Positions 1-9,695 are shown, numbered from the stretch's first letter. The stretch is 64,000 nt of DNA from Peronospora farinosa (GCA_947646735.1 CANTFK010000800.1:248001-312000); one strand, 5' to 3'. Made by a program: numbers and translations. The notes: generated by a model from the sequence alone, not told the origin.

Positions 1-109
1 AAAAAGAAGAAGACTGTTTACGTAATCCAGTAAGAAGAAGAAGGATGAGCATTAGAATGACGTACTGGAAGAGCCCAAAAAGCGTGGAGGCCGCAATGTT
101 GGAGAGTGA

Positions 110-388
110 TATCGAAGAGGAGTAAGAGCAGACGATTCTTGTGAAACGGCCTGGAATCTACGACTGGATAAGTCCATAGACGACATCGTAGCACGCAGAG
201 GAAGCAGAGCCCAAGTGACGTCTGAGTACGACGAGATGGAAAGAGCAGGTAGAATTTTAACCAATAGAAAACGAGATGCAATTAGAAGTTGTCAGATGTT
301 TCTAAATTCGCTAAACGAGTGTTTCTATACCCTCTGCCTTTTTATACAGACCATACGCTGCGAAGTGTCTTTTCTTTGTTCGTGGTAA
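110..388 (+). pseudogene. Possible 3' fragment of a host gene (weak)
   Basis: A reading frame stays open for about 92 codons after a TGA at 107-109 and ends at TAA 386-388. It is lysine- and arginine-rich at the start and contains a segment around RLDKSIDDIVARRGSR that loosely resembles the short UAP56-binding motif of ALY/REF-type mRNA export adaptors. The upstream frame is closed, no start codon is secure, and the window edge cuts the context. It could equally be intergenic DNA or the end of another element. The function is a guess from one short motif. Confidence 0.2.
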
Positions 389-487
389 TGACAGATATTT
401 AAATTACAGTACAATGATTGACAAGTGATGCCAATGCAGCAGATAATCATGTGTCTTTATAAAGAAAACTTTGTAAGCAAGGGATCT
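389..487. other. AT-rich spacer before LTR of element A
   Basis: No coding signal is seen. The sequence is AT-rich and leads into a region aligning with the LTR of the A family. Confidence 0.4.
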
Positions 488-1027
488 TGCAATCACTTTG
501 ACGTGTACGTTATCCGCTACTTATTGTAGCGACTGCTTTTTATAAAAAAACAAAATATTACCAACTTCTTCTTCCTCCCTGAGACTCGAGAAAAGTCAAC
601 CCATTACATCCATAGACACTAATATTCAGTGCCTTATATCTTAGCTGTATCTTAACTGATAGTATTCTACAATATTACCTTTTAAGATACTATTTGTCGT
701 CGCATCTCCTTAAAGTTGGAGATGCCCTTTTCACTGCCTGATATAGGCCATGATAGCAGCCAATGCGTTGGTCAATGAAGGATGGACGCACGCAATGAGT
801 GAAGGGCAAGTAGTTGACATACATAGATGTAGTTGAATATATTGTTAAAGACAAGGTTATAACAGATTTAGTTTATATTAGATAACTATATTATATACAG
901 TTTTCATTCTCTTCACAACAAAGCGGTTGTTAGTTGTGTAGCTTCCTCTCCTTCTTTGTGTAAGAGAGATATAGAGGCACCTGCTTACACTGTCATCACT
1001 ATACTGTTATCAGTATGCCCCGTAACA
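488..1027 (+). repeat. 5' LTR of element A (left boundary approximate)
   Basis: The right end GTAACA at 1022-1027 is followed by a degenerate primer site. Stretches of 488-1027 align by eye with the LTR at 26900-27390, for example the TGCAA start, a TTATCCG...CTACTTATT block, a GGAGTGAAGGGCAA-like block and GAGGCACCTGCTT near the end. Divergence is high, in keeping with an old insertion. The left edge was chosen from the shared TGCAA start and could be off by tens of bases. Confidence 0.6.
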
Positions 1028-1029
1028 CC

Positions 1030-1042
1030 TGATAAAACTTTG
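1030..1042 (+). promoter_or_regulatory. Degenerate primer-binding site, element A
   Basis: TGATAAAACTTTG lies two bases after the LTR end. It is a mutated form of TGGTAGCACTTTG, found at the same place in B, C and A2, so the same tRNA primer is inferred. Confidence 0.55.
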
Positions 1043-1464
1043 TGGTCTTTTTAACGATCAATGATACATCCCCTATAGAACTATCGGATGTAGAATGTCA
1101 TCACGTATCTCGTGATGACTTCCTACATTTGAGAAATCTCGAATGGCAAGCGGTACATCGTCTGGATGAAACCGTCGGATATGCCACCGTCGGTGCCATG
1201 GTGCTCTCTCTAGGAGGAGACGAACAACATGCAACCATCTCCAAGTTCATGCAACATGAGCTTGACGAAGTCGTCAAGAAACTCACCTTGCTTCAAGAGA
1301 AAGGTTCACAACAAGTAGCTCTGTTGAGAGAGCAAGGCACTCAAAAATCTTACTTAGAGACAGCAGGGTTTTCAACAGTCCGAACTGTTGAGACAACAGC
1401 AAGCAGGTGCTACTGCTGCTGCCGGGTCGATGAATACACGTCGACCCTATTCCTTAAAGATTGA
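1042..1464 (+). pseudogene. Gag fragment, element A
   Basis: About 140 residues remain open, from a GTG in the frame rather than a clear ATG. The segment DDFLHLRNLEWQAVHRLDE and the following helix ending FMQHELDEV match the layout of the B/C Gag N-terminus ([15 protein letters not shown] ... FMARELAE). Gag forms the particle that packages element RNA. The frame closes at 1462-1464, well short of the 349-residue Gag of B, and no zinc knuckle is found downstream in frame, so this is a relic. The stretch 1465-2090 keeps only scattered homology. Confidence 0.6.
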
Positions 1465-2094
1465 TGTCTCCAAGTTCAAGGCAGACGAAGTGACTCCTTG
1501 TTAAGATTGTTCGCCGAGCTCGACGAGGCTTTTCGCATCGAAGTCGAGGCGATGAAGGTCAAGTTTGTGATGTCGAACGTAGCTGGACGTGCCAAAGCTT
1601 AGGCATTAAGATGGTCCCGTCAATACCCTTCTGTTTCGCTTGGAGAAAGAGTCGCTTGATCCAGAGATCTCTGAATCGAAACAGGAGGACGTCATCCTGA
1701 AACAGGACCAATCGGGATCCTATCGTCCACCGAGACAACAGGAAGGCGAAGACCCAGAGCCAATGAGCCTCTCCTATGAAGAGAGCGAGCGACCTCGCTC
1801 TCCAGGATAGAAGCTGCAATTGCTTTCAGAAGATGGGTCACTACGCTTACCCCACGCCAAGTGTCCCGTCACATTGGAAGTGACGACCGTCTATCTGCCA
1901 AGAAGGGCCAGCGACGTGGGTCCCACGCTGCTTCGAAACCGCAACAACGTTATTAACCGTAAAAAACGGTCGGGGTCAGTAGGAGCAGAGCGCCATAATT
2001 ATCCAGCAACATCACGAGAGTTTGCGAGACTCCTGACGAAGGTTGCTCCCAAAACACAGTCACTGTAGTTGCCTCTCCTAGTAATGAGGTATCT

Positions 2095-2400
2095 CTCACC
2101 ACCATAAAGATCGAAGTGACAACAGACATGTCACTTAGAGCTCTAGTTGACTGCAAGGCATCGAAAAACTTTGGTCGACGCCAGCTGCTAGATGATCGTA
2201 GGCTCAAATATGTTGAGTGCAAGAACCGTCCAATGAGGATGACGGTGCGCCCTGCAACTGGCGCATCCGTAACAGTAAAGAAACGTGTAATAGGAGTTCA
2301 CTAAACGATTAAAGGAAAATAGTACGATGATAATTTCATCGTACTCGATCTGGATAACAAATTTGATGTCATTCTACAATAACCATGGCTCGAGCCTTTT
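2095..2400 (+). pseudogene. Retroviral-type aspartic protease fragment, element A
   Basis: Sequence coding SLRALVDCKASKNF aligns with the corresponding part of A2 (ALVDFGASNN) and with DSGATNNFF of B. The catalytic DSGA is altered to DCKA here. The downstream part (KRVIGVH, YDDNFIVLDLDNKFDVI) corresponds to the flap and C-terminal half of the protease, with a stop at 2302-2304. The protease would cleave Gag-Pol. With a lost active site and stops, it is inactive. Confidence 0.6.
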
Positions 2401-2599
2401 GAGTTCGATGCTGAAAGTTTACCATGGCTCGTGCCTTCTGAGCCATAATAAAGCTGGCAGCATCGAACCGTGAAGACTCCTGTCACTTGTTTATCAGATG
2501 ACCATATGATGAACATCCCAAGCGTTCAAAAGCGTGTGATTAAGCGCGATGGCCTCACAATGGACGAAAGTGTAGATTCGGATTGAGCGATATAGATCG

Positions 2600-3339
2600 C
2601 AATCCTGGGAGTCACTCAAGTCAAATGCTTTGTAGAAGGATTTGAATGAATTCAAGGATGTATCCCTTGAATCCATACCGTGCGAGTTACCTAAGGATAA
2701 AGGTACTTGATACCAGGTCGACCTAGTTCCAGGCACAAAATATTGTGTGGCCACTGCCTCGAGACAGGTCGAAGCGTTTAATAAGCTCTTTGCGATCGCC
2801 TTGCTGCGGGCAATGTGAGGGGTTCAACTTACCCTCACAGCTCTCCGACCTTCTGCGTGCGTAAGGCCACATGAGGGTGGCGGATAGTGCACCGTCAACG
2901 AAAAACGTTTTGAAATTTTATATAATTAATTGTGTAAAAGTTGAGCGTTGCAACTATACCGTCGCAAACGCCGATACAGAGAAGGACGTAATCATAGATG
3001 GTATGTCTAGAGTACCATCTTTTCGTCCATGGATCTGTTGAATGGTTTCTATCAGATAATAATGCGTGAACGGGACATGCCGTACACAGGAGTGAGCACT
3101 CCCAGTGGTATGCTCTGAGAATGGTTGGTGATGCCGCAAGGGCTTAGTAATGCACCAGCCACATTCAATAGATGTGTTTCACATCTATTGAGACCGGTGC
3201 GCGCATTCTCACCGAGTTACTTCGATGATGTGTTCATCCATAGCCGGGCTATGGACGGGAAACCAGACGTGGAAGTCCATCGACTCCATGTCCGTAAGGT
3301 TCTTACACATATGCGCTAGCAGGAGTGATACGCCAACCT
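2600..3339 (+). pseudogene. Reverse transcriptase fragment, element A (first part)
   Basis: Homology to the fingers and palm of Gypsy RT is spread over several frames. The segment 3125-3319 reads [19 protein letters not shown] and then SYFDDVFIHSRAMDG, which holds the catalytic FDD. Upstream, a frame change near 3010 and a TGA where a tryptophan codon is expected (about 3117-3119) break the ORF. Both lesions are also present in A2 at 29500-29607. RT copies element RNA to cDNA. The coding is interrupted at 3344 by insertion of B and resumes at 11160. Confidence 0.75.
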
Positions 3340-3344
3340 CAATA

Positions 3345-3686
3345 TGTAACGGGGCTAGAACGTACCGTCACTAGCTTACACGTGCGCTTGAGGAAGACTC
3401 AAGCCCGAGTATTAGGTATTAAGTAAATTTAACTCTGATTTTTATTTTGGTTTTAATTCGTACTAATTACGAAGATTTTAGTCGTAATAAATACGACAGT
3501 TTTCCCGCCTTTCGGGAACCACACAATTTCAGGTTGATTTATCATTGGTCCATATTGGGGACTTTAGGCCCAATAATAAACCAATAATAAATTACCACGC
3601 TGTGCCCGCTATTCGGGCCCAGCACCTGCCTACATATGTAATTGTTTATTTGTGTTAATGCTATATGTGTAATGTAGCCCATTACA
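3345..3686 (-). repeat. 3' LTR of element B
   Basis: 342 bp, TG...CA bounded, directly flanked by TSD CAATA (3340-3344) on one side and the PPT on the other. It carries the inverted motif GCTTGAG-GAAGA-CTCAAGC near its outer end. It matches 10816-11159 apart from a short cluster near 3420-3440 and a 2-bp length difference. Confidence 0.95.
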
Positions 3687-3698
3687 TCACCCCCTTCT
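3687..3698 (-). promoter_or_regulatory. Polypurine tract of element B
   Basis: In element sense AGAAGGGGGTGA abuts the 3' LTR, the usual position for priming of plus-strand DNA. The identical tract is present in C at 50163-50174. Confidence 0.85.
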
Positions 3699-3699
3699 C

Positions 3700-5139
3700 A
3701 TGACAGCACTCACCAACCGTGAGTGCTCAACTGTCGAAAACCCTTCGCCCACAAACGAACAAGCAATGTCCGGAGACCCAGAACCCAATCCAGCAGGACG
3801 CCCAAGATACATCAGCGGGAATGCATCAACCAGCATCATGGCGCGGCAGCTCATACCTTGGTCGCTGTACGACTTGTCCGGAGCTCACGCTCCGGACTCA
3901 CTGGACATGATGCGGGAATACTTCCGCCGATTTCGAAAACTGCGCGGGAAAGGTCTTGATGGAATCGAGCATGAAGCTCTACAACGTTCTTGGTGCGCCT
4001 TCATCCAACGTTGGAATCGGATGCTCGAGGATGGTAGCAGCTTCCAGTTATGGCTCGCCAATCGAGAGGAACTTCGCGCCGATCACTCCATCGGCGCGCT
4101 ACGCGAAAGAGTGTGTGAGGAAGCTTGGAATGAGGACCGTCTCTGCTTCGTCCATGTCAATGAAGGATGCCAATCTTGTGACTCGACTCCACGCCCAACT
4201 CATGACGAATGGCGACGACACATCGCTGAGTGTCCACTCAGCGATCGCGAACGAAGTTGGATTGCAAAGTATGAGCGAAGTCTGAGCGAACGGAGAAGCG
4301 CAGTTATTCGTGGTGCGCCTCGCTGGCAGCACCACTCGCGACAGCGGAGTCAATCTCCGCGGGATCATCAGCGCAGGGCAGCGACACGTTCGCTTGTCCG
4401 TCCTGCTTCGCGATTCTCGCCTCGCAATCGTGATATGTATTCACCGCGACGTTCTCGTTCACGGCGTCGTTCTCGTTCGCGACATCGTTCTCGTTCTGGT
4501 CATCGTTCCCGTTTCCGACAACGTGAATCTCCTTACCGCTCTCGTTTGTCACGAGAGCGTTCGCGTGCTCGCCCGCCTTGGAATAGTCCGACTTCGTGGC
4601 TTCATACGACAGAACCACATCTGGAACGTCACGAAGGAGCGAGGAACGTGGTTCCCATGTATCCTGCTCGGGAGGGAATCCAAGCCAACGTACTCGGTAC
4701 CTACGCACGGATGGAACCGCACGCTTCTCATGAGCCGACTGCAGTAATGGTTGTGGAGGGTCCTCGTGACCCACAATGCGGTCTACAATCCAGCGCACCT
4801 GTCCCTCCGCATCAACAAGCGGAGGAGGGCCCTCGCGGTGGTAGAGCTGGCGTCCTGGTTGCTCAGGACGATGTTGATCAGGCCGTGAATATAGCTGCCG
4901 ATGCTCGGCTGGAGGCTGAGGCTGCCAGTGAACGTGCTGCCCAGGCGGAGAAGACTTCGAGTGAGACCCGGCAGTCGAACCGTGAACTGCTCGAGCGGAT
5001 TCTGGAGCGCCAGATGCTTGGTCAGGTTCAGACGGGATCGAGACCCCGCCCCATGTCATCGGCGCGTCGAGCGCGACGGGAAGGCCGTTCGACTTACGAA
5101 CCCCTGAAGCCGGCGTCGGAGCAAAACCGTGAAGCGTAG
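3700..5139 (+). CDS. Antisense ORF of element B (479 aa), unknown function
   Basis: A 479-codon ORF on the strand opposite to gag-pol, ATG at 3700, 13 bp from the inner edge of the 3' LTR. Residues 1-200 face no sense ORF. From about residue 202 it lies opposite the integrase tail/chromodomain ORF (4304-5139). Visible features: a folded-looking first part with several Trp residues (LIPWSLYDL, SFQLWLANREELR), a possible zinc motif C-x2-C-x13-H-x3-C (CQSC ... HIAEC, about residues 156-176), a long Arg-Ser-rich tract (about residues 200-290), and a C-terminal predicted coiled coil (DARLEAEAASERAAQAEK and on). The copy in C is 481 codons and also intact. Transcription could start in the LTR reading inward. 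RS tracts suggest RNA binding or nuclear location, but I do not recognise the family. Confidence 0.65.
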   Translation: MTALTNRECSTVENPSPTNEQAMSGDPEPNPAGRPRYISGNASTSIMARQLIPWSLYDLSGAHAPDSLDMMREYFRRFRKLRGKGLDGIEHEALQRSWCAFIQRWNRMLEDGSSFQLWLANREELRADHSIGALRERVCEEAWNEDRLCFVHVNEGCQSCDSTPRPTHDEWRRHIAECPLSDRERSWIAKYERSLSERRSAVIRGAPRWQHHSRQRSQSPRDHQRRAATRSLVRPASRFSPRNRDMYSPRRSRSRRRSRSRHRSRSGHRSRFRQRESPYRSRLSRERSRARPPWNSPTSWLHTTEPHLERHEGARNVVPMYPAREGIQANVLGTYARMEPHASHEPTAVMVVEGPRDPQCGLQSSAPVPPHQQAEEGPRGGRAGVLVAQDDVDQAVNIAADARLEAEAASERAAQAEKTSSETRQSNRELLERILERQMLGQVQTGSRPRPMSSARRARREGRSTYEPLKPASEQNREA

Positions 5140-5473
5140 CCGGACGATATTCCTTCAGCCGCCCGACATAGAATGTCGGGTGGAGTCGCAGTGAAGAGGG
5201 GACGTCGAGTGTATAAGCGTCGCCAATTGCCTTCAGAACCTTAAATGGACCGATGAAGCGTGGCGCGAGTTTACTCGCGCCCAGATTAGTGACCGCAGAA
5301 TCCCTTAAACCTTCCGTCGATAATAATACACGGTCACCTTTCTCAAACTTGCTCATGTTCTTTCTGCCATGTTTGTCAGCGTTCTCCTTCTGTTGGTCTA
5401 CAGTAGTTTGTAGTGCGTCGCGTACAAACCTGGTGATGGCTTGACGTTGGAGTATAAATTCCGACACGGCCAT
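4304..5473 (-). CDS. Element B integrase tail and chromodomain (389 aa, open from first Met after a nonsense codon)
   Basis: The sense ORF contains the integrase C-terminal GPY/F-like module (RFIGPFKVLKAIGDAYTLDV, then LHPTFYVGRLKEY), a Pro-rich linker, and a chromodomain around RYRVRWLGFPPEQDTWEPRS. Chromodomains tether integration complexes to marked chromatin. A short acidic-Asn repeat (NENDVANENDAVNEN) follows. The frame is open upstream of 5473 only to a TAA at 5507-5509, where C has TAC, so B has a copy-specific nonsense mutation here. About 840 bp overlap the antisense ORF on the other strand. Confidence 0.85.
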   Translation of the reverse strand: MAVSEFILQRQAITRFVRDALQTTVDQQKENADKHGRKNMSKFEKGDRVLLSTEGLRDSAVTNLGASKLAPRFIGPFKVLKAIGDAYTLDVPSSLRLHPTFYVGRLKEYRPATLHGFAPTPASGVRKSNGLPVALDAPMTWGGVSIPSEPDQASGAPESARAVHGSTAGSHSKSSPPGQHVHWQPQPPAEHRQLYSRPDQHRPEQPGRQLYHREGPPPLVDAEGQVRWIVDRIVGHEDPPQPLLQSAHEKRAVPSVRRYRVRWLGFPPEQDTWEPRSSLLRDVPDVVLSYEATKSDYSKAGEHANALVTNESGKEIHVVGNGNDDQNENDVANENDAVNENVAVNTYHDCEARIAKQDGQANVSLPCADDPAEIDSAVASGAASEAHHE

Positions 5474-5643
5474 GTCATCAATTGGTCGCGCCGACTCAAT
5501 CGGCGCTTAGTTGGCAGTAGGTGAACGCTTACCCGAAGACGGGTCAATCAATGTCTGCGCAGTCCATCGAGCTAATGGGGACGCCACATCTGATGGCGTC
5601 AAAATGGCCGTCTTTGCCTTGGATCGTGTTACTGTATTCGCGC

Positions 5644-6420
5644 TCAAAATACCGTGAGCTGCACTCGATTTTTGTTTATCACCTTTATCCCCCCCAGAGT
5701 GGAGTCACTAGGTGTTGTGGGTCGCCCCACGGCCAGGAAAATAGGAACACGAGGGTGACGAGCCGAATTCACAAAAAATGGAGTCAGCCCTGTTGACGCG
5801 TGTACGGCGTTGTTGAGTGCGAACTCAGCGAGTGGTAAAAATGCACTCCAACTTGTAAATGACGTAGCATAACTCCGAAGAACATCTTCGAGGACTCGGT
5901 TCACGCGCTCGGTCTGCCCATCCTTTTCCGGATGGGATGCCGTCGACATCAGCAGTTTTGTCCCGAGGAGCTCGAAAAGTGATGTCCAAAATGCGGACGT
6001 AAATCGCGGATCACGGTCCGAAACAATGTTTTCTGGAAGGCCATGATGACGGAACACCGCGTCGATGAAGTGCGCCGCGGTCTCTGCCGCGGTGACCTTA
6101 GCGTGAACAGGCACGAGATGTGTCATCTTGCTGAATCTGTCAACAAAGACCAAGATGCCCGTTCGAGCTTGGCTATCGGGCGCAAGCCCGAAGATAAAGT
6201 CCATCGAAACTGATCTCCAGGCCTCTGCTGCAATTGGCAACGATCGCAAGGGAGCCTGTGACGATGGAGATGGCTTCACACGCTGGCATATTTCGCACGT
6301 TCGGATCCAGTTGCGTACCCACTTATACATGTGGGGCCAGAAGAAGTCTCGAGACACAGCCGCGAAAGTCTTTTCGCGGCCTAAATGGCCGCCAGCAGGA
6401 GCATCGTGATACTCGTGATG
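5644..6420 (-). pseudogene. Element B integrase: zinc-binding and catalytic core
   Basis: HHCC zinc domain (a His-rich stretch starting near 6418, then the Cys pair TCEICQRVK) followed by the DDE core: D in SMDFIFGLAPDS, D in SDRDPRFTSAFW, E in DGQTERVNRV. It catalyses insertion of cDNA. It is out of frame with the upstream RNase H ORF, which ends at 6381. The frame change lies at about 6411-6420 and is shared with C. A second frame change at the G-run near 5690-5695 separates the core from the tail ORF. Domain content is complete but translation would need frameshifting or repair. Confidence 0.85.
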
Positions 6421-9400
6421 ATTCTTGCACGCAAATCCATGTCATTGGCAATCACCGTGCGAGGAGAATCGAATTGGTCGATGCTATACAGAAGCAAATC
6501 GCCATCTAAACTGTATCGATGAATATGGTCGCGCTTGGTACGGGATAATGCTCCCAGTGCAGCATCGCTGGGAGCACGCAGATACTCGATAATGTATGCA
6601 TAATCTGAGTCACCCTTGTACGCTGCGACGATCTCATCAAATAAACACGGCTCGGGTGTAACCCGAGTTAAGTTCAGCGATACACACATTGCACATCGGT
6701 CATCATCGTCCTCGTCATCAGTAGCCTGGCGACTCAGAGCAGTCCGAGGATCGTAGTCGGGACGTCGTGACAAGGCGTCAGCGAGAATATTGGTCTTGCC
6801 TGGCTTGTAATGCACGACGAAGTTGTACTCAGAGAAGAATGAGAGCCATCGTGCCATCCGTTGGGACAGGTGTGGGCTCTTCATCGCTGTGCGCAGCGAT
6901 GCATGATCGGTGTACAAAGCAAACGTACTTTCACCAAGGAGATGCACGCGAAACTTGATGAGTGCATAGCGCATCGCTAATAACTCCTTGTCGTGAACCG
7001 GATAGTTCTTCTCAGCTGGCTTCATCTGTCGCGACTGATAACTCACGACTCGTTCACGGCCCTCATCATCAAATTGCATGAGGGCACAACCGATTGCAAA
7101 ATCACTGGCGTCGCAAACCACGTGGAACGGCTTGGAATCGTCTGGTAGGACCAGGACTGGCGCTGACGCTAGGCTCTTCTTTACTGCTTCGAAGGCTGTT
7201 TGGTTCTCGGGACGCCACAACCACGTGGCGTCTTTCTTCAAGAGTGACGACAAAGGCTGGATAGAACCAGCATAATCCTTTGTATACTTGTGCAAATAAT
7301 TAGCCAAGCCGAGCCACTGGCGCAACTCCGTAGGGTTCTTGGGCGTGGGCCAAGAACAGATGGACGACACCTTCTCTGGATCAGCTCGAACTCCCGATTT
7401 ACTCACATAGCAACCTAACACCTGAATCTCCGGTGCACAAAAGACACACTTCTTGAGATTCGCGTACAACTTGTTGTCCCGCATAACTTGAAACACTTGC
7501 TTCAGGTGTTGAAGGTGAACTTGGACATCGTTGAGGTTGCCCTCGGCGCGACTATGGACGAAGATATCGTCAAAATAACTTGGGGCAAAGTTCCGAAGAG
7601 GTCTCAACACTTGAGACACCATGCGATTGAAAGTGGCCGGAGCGTTCTTCAACCCTTGTGGCATTACCAGCCACTCCCATAACATGCCACTCGGGGTGCT
7701 CACCGCGGTGAGTGGGATATCGCTCGGGCGCATCAAAATCTGGTAAAAGCCATCGGTCAAGTCGATGGCACTGAAGATGACACTACCTGACATGGAATTC
7801 AGCACCATGTCCTTCCTGGGAATTGGCGTTTGCGCAGGAATAGTGGCATCATTCAACTTATTGAACGCATGCAATATCCGCCAGCCTCCCGTAGCCTTCT
7901 TCACGCAGAAGGTTGGACTCGAATGTGGTGAGATACTCTCCCGCACATGACCCGCTTTGCGGCGGCCTTCAAAGAATGCGTCAATAGCTTCGACTTGATC
8001 TCGAGGCAACGGCCACTGCCGTGTCACACAATACTTCGACCCTGGCACAAGATCAATCTCGTGCCGAACACCGCGGTCCGCAGGAAGTTCAGCCGGGATC
8101 TTGTCCGGGAACACGTCTGCATACTCACGAGCAATGTCGTAGACGGGGTTACCAGACTCTAGCAGGGCCTCCCATGACTGTGATGCAAACCTTTCTTCAC
8201 GCGCAGACTTCGGCTCAGCGCTTTGAGGACGCGCCATATGCTCCTCGTTTGCCACGGTAACCACCTCGTTGGTGATTAGACACACTTGTTCCACAGTGCC
8301 TCCCTTAAGGTCACGTAGGAAATGCTTCCAGGAAAGCCCTGGAAGACTTGTAATGGAAGACGCATTACGAGGAGGACTCTCGACCTCGATATATTGGCGC
8401 CTTTGTGGACTCCCTTCCACGTACACGATAGCGTGGACACATTCCAACGCTAAATTCTCGGTGCTGTTGTCCCCATCGTGCTTCGAGTCACTACTCGAAG
8501 CTGGCGAACCGCAGTCAGGTGATAAACCATCACCCCCCTCTAGGCACTGGATGTCGTCATCCAAGAATCCGGAAACACTGGACGGGAGTACCCCAAACTC
8601 GACCGTCGACACTTGATGCGGGAGCTCCTGCTCGGCCGCCGTAAACCCGCGTGGGAGCCCCTGCTCAACCACAGTATGCCCATGTGGGAACCTCGGTTCG
8701 ACCACAGTGGGTGATGATGGGAACCCCGGTTCGACCATCATGCTCTCGCGTGGGGACTCCTGTCCGTCCACGTTGTACTCGTGTGGGAGCCCCTGCTCGA
8801 CCACAATATGCCCATGTGGGAACCTCGGCTCGACCACAGTGGGTGATGATGGGAACCCCGGTTCGACCATCATGCTCTCGCGTGAGGACTCCTGTCCGTC
8901 CACGTCACACTCGCTGGCGAGCTCATGCTCGTCGCCACAATGCCCTTGTGGGAGCCCCTGCTCGACCACAATAGGTGCAGATGGGAACCCCGGTTCAACC
9001 ACTGCATTCACGTGCGGGAACCCCTGTTCAACCGCATTAATGACGCGCGGGAACCCCTGTTCGACCGCGTCGTCCTCGTCGTCCTCTTCGCTCTGTAGCG
9101 AGGAGTCACTGTCACTTGTGTCTCGAAGAACAGCACAAGCAGTGCAGAGAGGGCCATCGCTCGCTCTGTGCACCGCCAACGTCGTGGAATCGCGATCCAC
9201 GACTGTGACGTTTGGCCAGTCACTTGGAGATACCAAGAGATGGGTAAACACTTCACTGACATCGAACTTGCGTCGACGTCTCACTGATCTGGCTAACCAG
9301 TCGATCTGGGGCTTATAACGTGCCAACCATGGCATGCCCAGTATGCAATCGAATGCATAATTCATTGCGATCACCAAAAATTTATCATTACTGCGAAAAC

Positions 9401-9695
9401 CATCAAACGTGTACAGCAACGACACTTTGCGCCGCGATACGCAGTGTGGTTTCCCGTCAGGTAACTTGACGACGACTTGGTCAGGTCCCTCACGGACCTG
9501 AATGCTGGGAGGCAGCATCGACAAACAAGATTCACGAAAGAAATTGTTTGTTGCTCCTGAGTCCAGGAGTGCTCGCAGAGGTCGCCGGACGCCGGCGACA
9601 TGTAAACTGACAATAATCAGACGTGAATCACCACTCGTAGTGGTGGCATTTAACCGTGCGCGTAGCGCAGGAGGACTGGAAGGTTGGGCTGCCAT
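6381..9695 (-). CDS. pol: Element B Pol: protease, repeat spacer, RT, RNase H (1104 aa)
   Basis: Long intact ORF in a different frame from gag, starting 44 bp after the gag stop. Domains in order: aspartic protease near residues 36-150 ([11 protein letters not shown]); a low-complexity spacer with VEPGFP/VEQGLP repeats (about 205-350); RT from about residue 545 ([36 protein letters not shown], catalytic [10 protein letters not shown]); RNase H ([35 protein letters not shown]). It ends at a TAG (6381-6383) because of the frame change before integrase. The matching ORF in C is split by a 7-bp deletion, so B retains the better RT copy. Confidence 0.93.
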   Translation of the reverse strand: MAAQPSSPPALRARLNATTTSGDSRLIIVSLHVAGVRRPLRALLDSGATNNFFRESCLSMLPPSIQVREGPDQVVVKLPDGKPHCVSRRKVSLLYTFDGFRSNDKFLVIAMNYAFDCILGMPWLARYKPQIDWLARSVRRRRKFDVSEVFTHLLVSPSDWPNVTVVDRDSTTLAVHRASDGPLCTACAVLRDTSDSDSSLQSEEDDEDDAVEQGFPRVINAVEQGFPHVNAVVEPGFPSAPIVVEQGLPQGHCGDEHELASECDVDGQESSRESMMVEPGFPSSPTVVEPRFPHGHIVVEQGLPHEYNVDGQESPRESMMVEPGFPSSPTVVEPRFPHGHTVVEQGLPRGFTAAEQELPHQVSTVEFGVLPSSVSGFLDDDIQCLEGGDGLSPDCGSPASSSDSKHDGDNSTENLALECVHAIVYVEGSPQRRQYIEVESPPRNASSITSLPGLSWKHFLRDLKGGTVEQVCLITNEVVTVANEEHMARPQSAEPKSAREERFASQSWEALLESGNPVYDIAREYADVFPDKIPAELPADRGVRHEIDLVPGSKYCVTRQWPLPRDQVEAIDAFFEGRRKAGHVRESISPHSSPTFCVKKATGGWRILHAFNKLNDATIPAQTPIPRKDMVLNSMSGSVIFSAIDLTDGFYQILMRPSDIPLTAVSTPSGMLWEWLVMPQGLKNAPATFNRMVSQVLRPLRNFAPSYFDDIFVHSRAEGNLNDVQVHLQHLKQVFQVMRDNKLYANLKKCVFCAPEIQVLGCYVSKSGVRADPEKVSSICSWPTPKNPTELRQWLGLANYLHKYTKDYAGSIQPLSSLLKKDATWLWRPENQTAFEAVKKSLASAPVLVLPDDSKPFHVVCDASDFAIGCALMQFDDEGRERVVSYQSRQMKPAEKNYPVHDKELLAMRYALIKFRVHLLGESTFALYTDHASLRTAMKSPHLSQRMARWLSFFSEYNFVVHYKPGKTNILADALSRRPDYDPRTALSRQATDDEDDDDRCAMCVSLNLTRVTPEPCLFDEIVAAYKGDSDYAYIIEYLRAPSDAALGALSRTKRDHIHRYSLDGDLLLYSIDQFDSPRTVIANDMDLRARIITSITMLLLAAI
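8640..9080 (-). repeat. Tandem coding repeats in Pol spacer of element B
   Basis: Degenerate units of roughly 60 bp encode [16 protein letters not shown] and VEQGLP-type peptides, plus a longer duplicated block containing [17 protein letters not shown]. They sit between protease and RT. At DNA level the units share GGGTTCCC or GGGCTCCC cores. Confidence 0.85.

Noticed and set aside
4310..4747. 145-codon ORF on the same strand as the antisense gene in B
   Set aside because: A second frame through the same RS/NEND repeat; starts inside the better antisense ORF and has no independent support.
8707..9318. 203-codon + strand ORF (and twin at 44543-45154) opposite the Pol repeat spacer
   Set aside because: It lies wholly opposite intact pol, consists of mirrored repeats (GNPGSTI, SCSTT) and has no part free of sense coding, unlike the 3' antisense ORF.
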